This document shows, piece by piece, positions 58,646 to 64,000 of a DNA stretch of 64,000 bases (position 1 is the stretch's first letter; every line of letters starts with the position of its first letter). The stretch is from positions 1-64,000 of the forward strand of contig QEYB01000658.1 in assembly GCA_017562135.1 (NCBI GenBank), in the 5' to 3' direction. The notes under the pieces were generated by a model. The model saw only the letters and a program-made list of their open reading frames with translations, was not told the DNA's origin and did no database searches. This DNA comes from Dipylidium caninum (taxonomy: Eukaryota; Platyhelminthes; Cestoda; Cyclophyllidea; Dipylidiidae). Position numbers and translations under genes: made by a program.

Positions 58646-58966
58646 TCAGCAAAACTCCTCTTTTGTGGCGGTCCAGGAAGGTGGCTGATGATGAATAACC
58701 GGCAAAATCTTATCATTTTCCAAGTCGTCGTAGAAGTATCTGCGAGGGGTGCGCTCTTCGCAAACATTCGGTGGCAGAGGTTGCAGATAAACTCTGGCAA
58801 AACACCCTGCCGCTATTTTCGCACCAAGGTTGTTGGTCCATCTCCTTCTACTTATGAGGATATAGGTAACAGGGTTGGTGGCAACTAGAGGATTTACGCA
58901 GCCCCGACGACGCTTACGCGTCTCCAACCGCTCCACTTTGGCAAGTTCAGCATTAAGGATCTCCAT
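58646..58966 (-). pseudogene. Family D Kunitz-like ORF, right-hand duplicate
   Basis: Counterpart of the copy at 17658-18041, with the same NVCEERTPRRYFYDD core and mutated donor. Lacks the extra A, so Cys1 is out of frame. A 68-residue frame over 58446-58652 carries CGLFSCTRQSTDGKR, resembling the Cys3-Cys4 part. Confidence 0.42.
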
Positions 58967-59426
58967 CTGGATGTGCTGCTGCTGCCGCTTCTGCTGCTTT
59001 CGAAGTTCTTAAAGCGGTGATTGCTCAACCGACTTCTCTTCCAACCGTGGCACACGCTCTGGTCCTCACCACCTGCAGCCGCCCCAAACGACTGTGGCCA
59101 CCACTTGCGCGGTGAGGTTTGCCAAACCGCGGTGGCCGAATGACCCTGTCTCGTTCCCCTTCCAGACGCACTTTTAGCCAGGAGATGTTCCGTTTCCCCC
59201 TCAAAGCCACTGCTCTTCCACAAATGCAAGTCACAAATTTGGTGATTTCTCACACAAAAACAACAGTTATTTTACTGGCAAGAGGGGGGTTTCAGGCTGC
59301 TGTGAGCGCAGGAGAGGGAAATGCCAGAGAGTGTTTTGTTGTTGGGTTACCATTGCTTGAGGAGAGTCCAGTTGCGTGGTCAAGTTGTTCCCTCCTCCGT
59401 CGGATCGGCCTCCCGACGGCGACATG

Positions 59427-59786
59427 TCAGCGCTTGCAGGCGAACTCGCATCTCCTTTTGGTGCGGAAGTGGTTGTCGTTGCGGCTGCATCCGGCACTGG
59501 TTGGTGCGCGCGTCGTGGCCCCACAGGGGAGTGGAGGAGTTGCACGACCCCCTGTCAATCGCCGTTTGGCCCATGTGAGTGCGGACTGCGAGGAGGCGAG
59601 GAAAGGAGTCCGTCGTTAGCTCGAAGGCAGAATAGGTGATGAAGACGGGGACGAAGAGGTTGGTAAAGTTGAAACAAACAACGTACGCAAGCAAGCCGTT
59701 GTGATGACGGGAAGAAGAAGAAGGAGGAGGAAAAGAGGAGGAGGTGGTGAAGGCGGAGGCGGAGGCGGAGGCGGAGGTTCATGCAT
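59427..59786 (-). pseudogene. Family C Kunitz copy in the right-hand direct duplication
   Basis: Exons 59687-59786 and 59427-59585. Counterpart of 18511-18867. Exon 1 has an extra T soon after the start codon, turning the Arg-Leu repeat into Pro codons before a compensating change restores the frame. The Kunitz exon has the fixed family C lesions. The TATA box has one more T on the plus strand (59879-59887). Confidence 0.68.
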
Positions 59787-60556
59787 GGCTGCCGGAGGAG
59801 GAGAGGAGGAGGACGAGGTGGAGATGGTCGCGGATCCTTGAGACGCTGCAAACTTGCGACATCACGTGAATGCGCCTTCTTTTTATAGACGCGTTTCTGT
59901 CAGCTCAACGCGATGCTTATGCGACTGTGTCGACGTGAGGCTCGTAGTCGTTGTTTGTTTGTTCTACAAAGAAAACGCTCACTGAAGATCAACGACGACG
60001 ATTGCCGCCTCCACGTCTCCAGAAACGGGCTTTTCACATGACGCCTCTCCCTATTGAAAACGAAACCCTCTTCTCTCTGTCCCGCATCTCTTCCCCTTGT
60101 CGCCATCGTCAACTCCATCCGCCCAGTCTCTTTGCGGGGCTCTGTCCGCAAGACGCGGTTTCCTCCACGTATCTGGCAGTAGCCACCGCCACAACCGCGT
60201 CACCGGGGCACCTGGCCAGAAAGTGAGTAGACGAGGAGGCGAGACGCAAATCATAAAAAATTGGCGCTGTTGCCACAACCGACAGAGAAGACCGACGCTG
60301 TGCAAACAAACCTCTAGCGACCTCATCGCGTCACCAAAGTTCACCGCCGCCTCCTCCTGCTTCTCCTCCTCAGCTACTCCCTGGCCTCAGTTCTTGCCAA
60401 CACTCGATGCAGGCGCACCATTCTTTGTGTTGTGAGTAAAGAATAAAAGCATTTGTTTGATTGATACAAGTTGGGTTTTCCATTGCGGTGAGCAATTGGG
60501 ACGAGGATGTGGGCAAGTGCTGAGTCCGCGTGGTGGCAAAAGGCTTTGATTAGTCG

Positions 60557-61194
60557 ATGTCCACTTCTGCCAACAGACGTCGAGAGGCTGCAACTTGCGG
60601 GCACCTGTGGTTCTACGACTGGGTCGAGGTGAGGCTCCACGTTTGCTTGCAGAAAAGCCCACTCGTGTCTCCTTTGCTCGACCGTGTGAAGCGACGTCGC
60701 ATGTCGGAGGTGGAGATTTTAATTGTTTATGGTGGAAAAAACAACACTCATGCGAGTTTTTCTTCGCCTCGTCTCCTCGCCTCCTCAGGTTGGATCAAAC
60801 AGAGCCGGAAATGTCCCCTCCACGTCTCATGCTCGCCTGCAACGTCAGCTCAACATTGAGACATTTGGACAATCGGCGACACGCAGTATTTACAACCAAG
60901 GAAGAAGCCGACGGGCTACGTGTCTCGTGACATTCTGGTGTCCGCCACCGCTTGAGACTCGACACCCTGCCCAACCCCGATGGCCGCGTTACCCTGCTGC
61001 TATCTGCGCGCCTCCACCGAACGCGTCTGGTTACACTGGGAGACGCCCAGTTCGGTCAACAAGTTACTGCTATTCTCGAAAGCCAAGTTCATTTCATTTG
61101 TTTATATTATGAGCTGCATCCGTTGTGACAGACTCCCCTTAGCCACGACTTGTACTCCTTCTCTTCCATGTGGTGAAGCAAGTTGGCGAATAAA
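60557..61194 (+). other. Unit P, right-hand duplicate
   Basis: In this copy an extra T and AA give VYGGKNNTHASFSSP in one 100-residue frame, closer to the Kunitz YGG..NN...F core. The frame ends KCPLHVSCSPATSAQH. AATAAA at 61189-61194. No signal peptide found. Confidence 0.4.
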
Positions 61195-61278
61195 GCATTT
61201 GATAAATTTGCACACACTGAGAGGGTTATTTTGGTGGGAGAAGCGGGTGCCGCGCGCCAGTTGGGCTGCATTGGCGAG

Positions 61279-61645
61279 TTATTTGTTCGGCCGAGGCATC
61301 TCCAGGCCGGGGAGGTCGTACTTCTTCACGCACACATACTCGCACAACGATCGGCTGTTGAAGCAGTTCTTGCTGCGCTTGCAATCGAGGCAAGGCAATT
61401 GGACACATTCTCCCTTTTGCAGGTCATACGCCCACTTGGTGGTGCGGTTGTCAGTGCAGGGCTCGCTCCTAATCTCCGCGACGCACTGCTGCAGACTACA
61501 GGCTGAAAGGGGAACAGAAGTGGAGCATTTAATGAAGCAATGGACAAGAACTTGGCAGTATTCTACCAAGGAATGCACCTTCGGCGACACGGATTGCACA
61601 CGATGACATGGAGAAGAGAAGTAGAAAGACGTGGAGACCATTCAT
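61279..61645 (-). CDS. Secreted cysteine-rich Kunitz protein, family A, intact copy
   Basis: Exons on the minus strand: 61579-61645 (signal peptide, MNGLHVFLLLFSMSSCAIRV) and 61279-61502 (Kunitz domain and tail), 76-bp phase 1 intron, 96 residues. The mature part is almost the same as the plus-strand copy at 55239-55605, with one visible change (Leu for Ser) in the last third of the domain. The TATA-like box (61743-61750) is TACAAAAG. The palindromic element at 62141-62158 lies 391 bp upstream of that box. Downstream, a plus-strand AATAAA at 61189-61194 shows a converging unit that ends close to this gene. Confidence 0.87.
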
Positions 61646-62140
61646 TGCTGCAGAGGCGGAGGTGGAGGCGGAGAGGCGGAGGAGATGGTTGTCGAGGAGC
61701 TTCGAGAGGCTGCGACTTATAGGCGGCGTGCGCATGCTCCTCCTTTTGTAGACGCTTCTGCGTGTGGAGAGTGCGATGCACGCAATGCCACGGATGTGGG
61801 ACAGGGTCGAGGTCAGTGTCGACGTCTGTTTAATGGAAGGTGAGAAATGAGGCTACCGAAGGGTTGTGCAAGCACGCGATCACGTTTGACGGAGGTGAGA
61901 CGCGTCGTTTGTTCGCCAACGAGAACACACGAAGGAGCTTCGACGACGGATGTCACTAAATCCTTCTTGTCCATCCTGTGACAGTGTTTGCAGAACACAC
62001 TGCTACTGCCGGTCGTCATAGGCAGATGGATGGAGATGGCCATCATTTCAGCGGATTGACTGGATACGACAGGTAGGAGACAATGACTATTAACGCCTCT
62101 TGCCCGTCCTGCGTGTCTCCCGTCATTGTTTCCTGCCTGT

Positions 62141-62158
62141 CGTCACGTATATGTGACG
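62141..62158. promoter_or_regulatory. 18-bp palindrome, class a
   Basis: CGTCACGTATATGTGACG, 391 bp upstream of the TATA-like box of the intact minus-strand family A gene. Confidence 0.8.
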
Positions 62159-62981
62159 CTTCACAAGTGAGGCACCAACTCCTCGGAACTGCGACTCTGA
62201 GAAAAGCCACCACGAGAAGCGACGAAGAGGAGCTGAGATCTTCGTTGAAGAGGTAGGAAAGACAACTCATCAGAGAGCCAAGCTGTTGGCAGAACTGTGG
62301 ACTTGCTCGCTCATTAAACTAACCCACGAATGTGAGACGACAGCCGCATTCACTCGTGCTTCAGCTGTGAAGTCTCATTCTAAACCGCTTGCTGGTCGGT
62401 GAAATGGACTCCACACGGCGCCATGAGGAAGGGAAGAAGGGACAGGATGAGGAGGGTCGTCCGCACAAACCAAGAGCCGAGACTGAGTTAACGACATGAA
62501 GCGCCGCCGTGCGCTCACTCCCCCTTCTAAAGTGCGCTTCCTTCGGTGCTGAAGCATCGGATGGCAATGTTTTCACTGTCACGAGGAAGGGGCGACGTGG
62601 AAGTGCGCCGTCAGAATGAGGAGATGCGTTCGTGTTGCCTTGGGTGAATGAGGCCACTAAGAGACTCATTAAGGACTCTTCCGCCTCCGCCTCAGCCGCC
62701 TCCCCTCATGACGTCCGCGGTGCGGTTTTGTCGACGATTCTCTACCTTCACACTCAACCAGCAGCAAATCATCCACAACGCGCGACTCTCGGTCCATTCC
62801 AGCGTTACCCACTGCTTGTAGCTTTTCCTTTGCCCATCCGCGATTCCCACTTACCGCACTTCCTTCTCCACTTTACAAGACAGGCTTATGCCGAGCAGAC
62901 GCTCCGCTTTCCTCTCACAACTACTGCTTTTCTAGAAGCCAAGTCATGAATTGGATGATTAATTCCCACACACAAAAGACA

Positions 62982-62987
62982 TTTATT
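62982..62987 (-). terminator. Poly(A) signal, intact family B gene
   Basis: AATAAA on the minus strand, ~140 bp after the stop. Confidence 0.72.
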
Positions 62988-63125
62988 GTACGGCCAAGAG
63001 GTGGCTTTCACACTGCGGTGACCGCAGGAGAGGGGGATGCCGGAGAGCGTTGGGTGTTCGAGTCGCCACCGCCACGGGAGGGTGGAATCGCGTCGGCGAG
63101 GTGTTCCCTCCTCCCTCGGGTCTGC

Positions 63126-63517
63126 TTAGTGTCCGTGGGGGCCAGACCTAACATTACATACAGATTCGCATATACACTTTCCCCGGAATTGGTTGTCATT
63201 GGCGGCGCATCCGGTCCAGTTGAAAAGAATGCACTTCTTGGTGTGCTTGTCGTATCCCCACGTGGGAATGGCGAGGTGGCAGTGGCCACGTTCGATTTCC
63301 ATGTCGCACATGTGATTGCGACCTGGGAGGAGGCGAGAAGACGAGGGTGTCGTTAGTTCGGGTGTTTCATCGAAGGAAGAGGAGGTGATGAAGAAGACAA
63401 GGACAAGCAAATTGGACAAATGGCAGCATGCAACGTACGAATACAGGCGGTTGTGCGGAAAGGAAGAGAGAGAAGGACGATGAGGTGGAGAAGGACGAGG
63501 AGGTGGAGGGCATTCAT
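63126..63517 (-). CDS. Secreted Kunitz protein, family B, intact copy
   Basis: Exons on the minus strand: 63439-63517 and 63126-63322, 116-bp intron (GTACGT donor, CCCAG acceptor, phase 1), 91 residues. Exon 1 is a leucine-rich signal peptide (MNALHLLVLLHLIVLLSLPF). Exon 2 has C-8-C-15-C-7-C-12-C-3-C with motifs TWGYDKHTKKC and NWTGCAANDNQF. There is one extra Cys two residues before Cys5 (KCICESVC), and another Cys near the signal cleavage site could make eight in the mature protein. P1 is His. A TATA box lies at 63616-63623, the palindromic element 268 bp beyond it, and AATAAA at 62982-62987. The copies at 22200-22592 and 4641-5031 are broken versions. Confidence 0.88.
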
Positions 63518-63615
63518 GGCTGTGAAGGAGGAGGAGTAGGAGGAGGAGGAGGAGGAAGATGCGGTGTCGGAGAGTCGAGAGTGTGCAACTTGTAGGCAGC
63601 GTGTGGATGCGCCTT

Positions 63616-63623
63616 CTTTTATA
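63616..63623 (-). promoter_or_regulatory. TATA box, family B intact gene
   Basis: TATAAAAG, ~100 bp before the ATG; followed by a pyrimidine-rich leader. Confidence 0.85.
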
Positions 63624-63890
63624 GACGCTTGGGTGTGCTCAATGCGCTGGTTGTGTGACTGGGTCGAGGTGAGGATCGTCGGTGTTGTTTGTTGTTTGGC
63701 AAAGAGAAGGCTCGTCGGGAAATAGCCCCGAGGACTGCCACCTCCACACGTCCCTAACCTAGTCGCAGTTATTAAAGTTGAAGAGCGAGAGATTCATCAA
63801 CTTCTCCAAAAGTCATATTTCCACACGGCCCTTTTTTCGACTGCTGCATCATCGCCTACGCAGTGCGCGTCCTTAGCCCCTGCCTCCTAT

Positions 63891-63908
63891 CGTCACGCAT
63901 TTGGGACG
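63891..63908. promoter_or_regulatory. 18-bp palindrome, class e, eroded
   Basis: CGTCACGCATTTGGGACG, 268 bp upstream of the intact family B TATA box. Confidence 0.65.
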
Positions 63909-64000
63909 CGATCTGTTCCATTAACCCTAATTCACATCTAAGACTACATTTAACAGTGGAAATAAGCCCACGGTGGCCACACGCGTTGGAGTCAGTTGTG

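Larger units (their letters stand above)
51814..64000 (+). repeat. Right copy of large direct duplication
   Basis: Carries the complete K gene and the intact A and B genes, so it is the better preserved copy. Its left junction at about 51,814 joins inverted R1 sequence to the L unit. Confidence 0.9.

Noticed and set aside
1022..63908. CRISPR array from the repeated palindromes
   Set aside because: Copies are kilobases apart in different contexts, in a eukaryotic sequence with introns.
1022..63908. Palindromes as terminal repeats of a DNA transposon
   Set aside because: No pairing of copies around a common internal sequence, no target-site duplication, and no transposase ORF was seen.

Overview
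EUKARYOTIC WINDOW. The sequence shows short GT-AG introns in phase 1, TATA boxes, AATAAA signals, many simple repeats and no long bacterial-style genes. Every protein signal I can recognise is a small secreted Kunitz/BPTI-like domain protein, usually one exon for a signal peptide followed by an exon for the Kunitz domain. Clusters like this are known from invertebrates such as ticks, mites, other venomous or blood-feeding animals and helminths. I cannot name the species. I saw no tRNA, rRNA, reverse transcriptase or transposase.

LAYOUT. The window is a patchwork of a limited set of ~0.5-2.5 kb units, copied and shuffled in both orientations. Two large structures stand out. One is an inverted repeat with ~4.9 kb arms (26,296-31,189 and 34,962-39,852) around a 3.8 kb spacer. 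The other is a direct duplication of 11-12 kb (about 12,070-23,072 and 51,814-64,000). Around them, 1-5,900 is a rearranged, indel-rich version of units seen elsewhere; 6,600-12,000 matches 41,250-42,800 and 46,400-50,500 in reverse; 15,040-17,560 recurs at 24,390-26,295 and 56,010-58,490, and inverted at 45,340-46,250 and 50,575-51,780.

GENES. The best intact genes are a two-Kunitz-domain gene at 52,778-54,299 (-), which I call family K; two family A genes at 55,239-55,605 (+) and 61,279-61,645 (-), with extra cysteines; and one family B gene at 63,126-63,517 (-). A further family A gene (20,182-20,724) keeps an intact Kunitz domain but has a shifted tail. Family C (five copies) shares fixed lesions in all copies. 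Families D, H, J/M, L and P are Kunitz-like but broken, partial or ambiguous. Several loci are only promoters, or a promoter plus signal peptide, without a Kunitz exon.

REGULATION. Families A, B and C share a core promoter: a CTCACCTCGACCCAGTC-like element, ~35-50 bp later a TATA box inside GCGTCTATAAAAG, a pyrimidine-rich leader, and a CAG two bases before the start codon. In addition, an 18-bp palindrome (consensus CGTCACGTATATGTGACG) occurs about 30 times, in six different flanking contexts. It lies at a fixed distance upstream of the TATA box in families A (391 bp) and B (268-272 bp). This shared palindrome, spread through an expanding Kunitz cluster, is the most promising undescribed element here.

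CAVEAT. Many copies differ by single-base indels, often in homopolymers, and these are most frequent in the first ~14 kb. Lesions unique to one copy may be sequencing errors; lesions shared by all copies are not easily explained that way.
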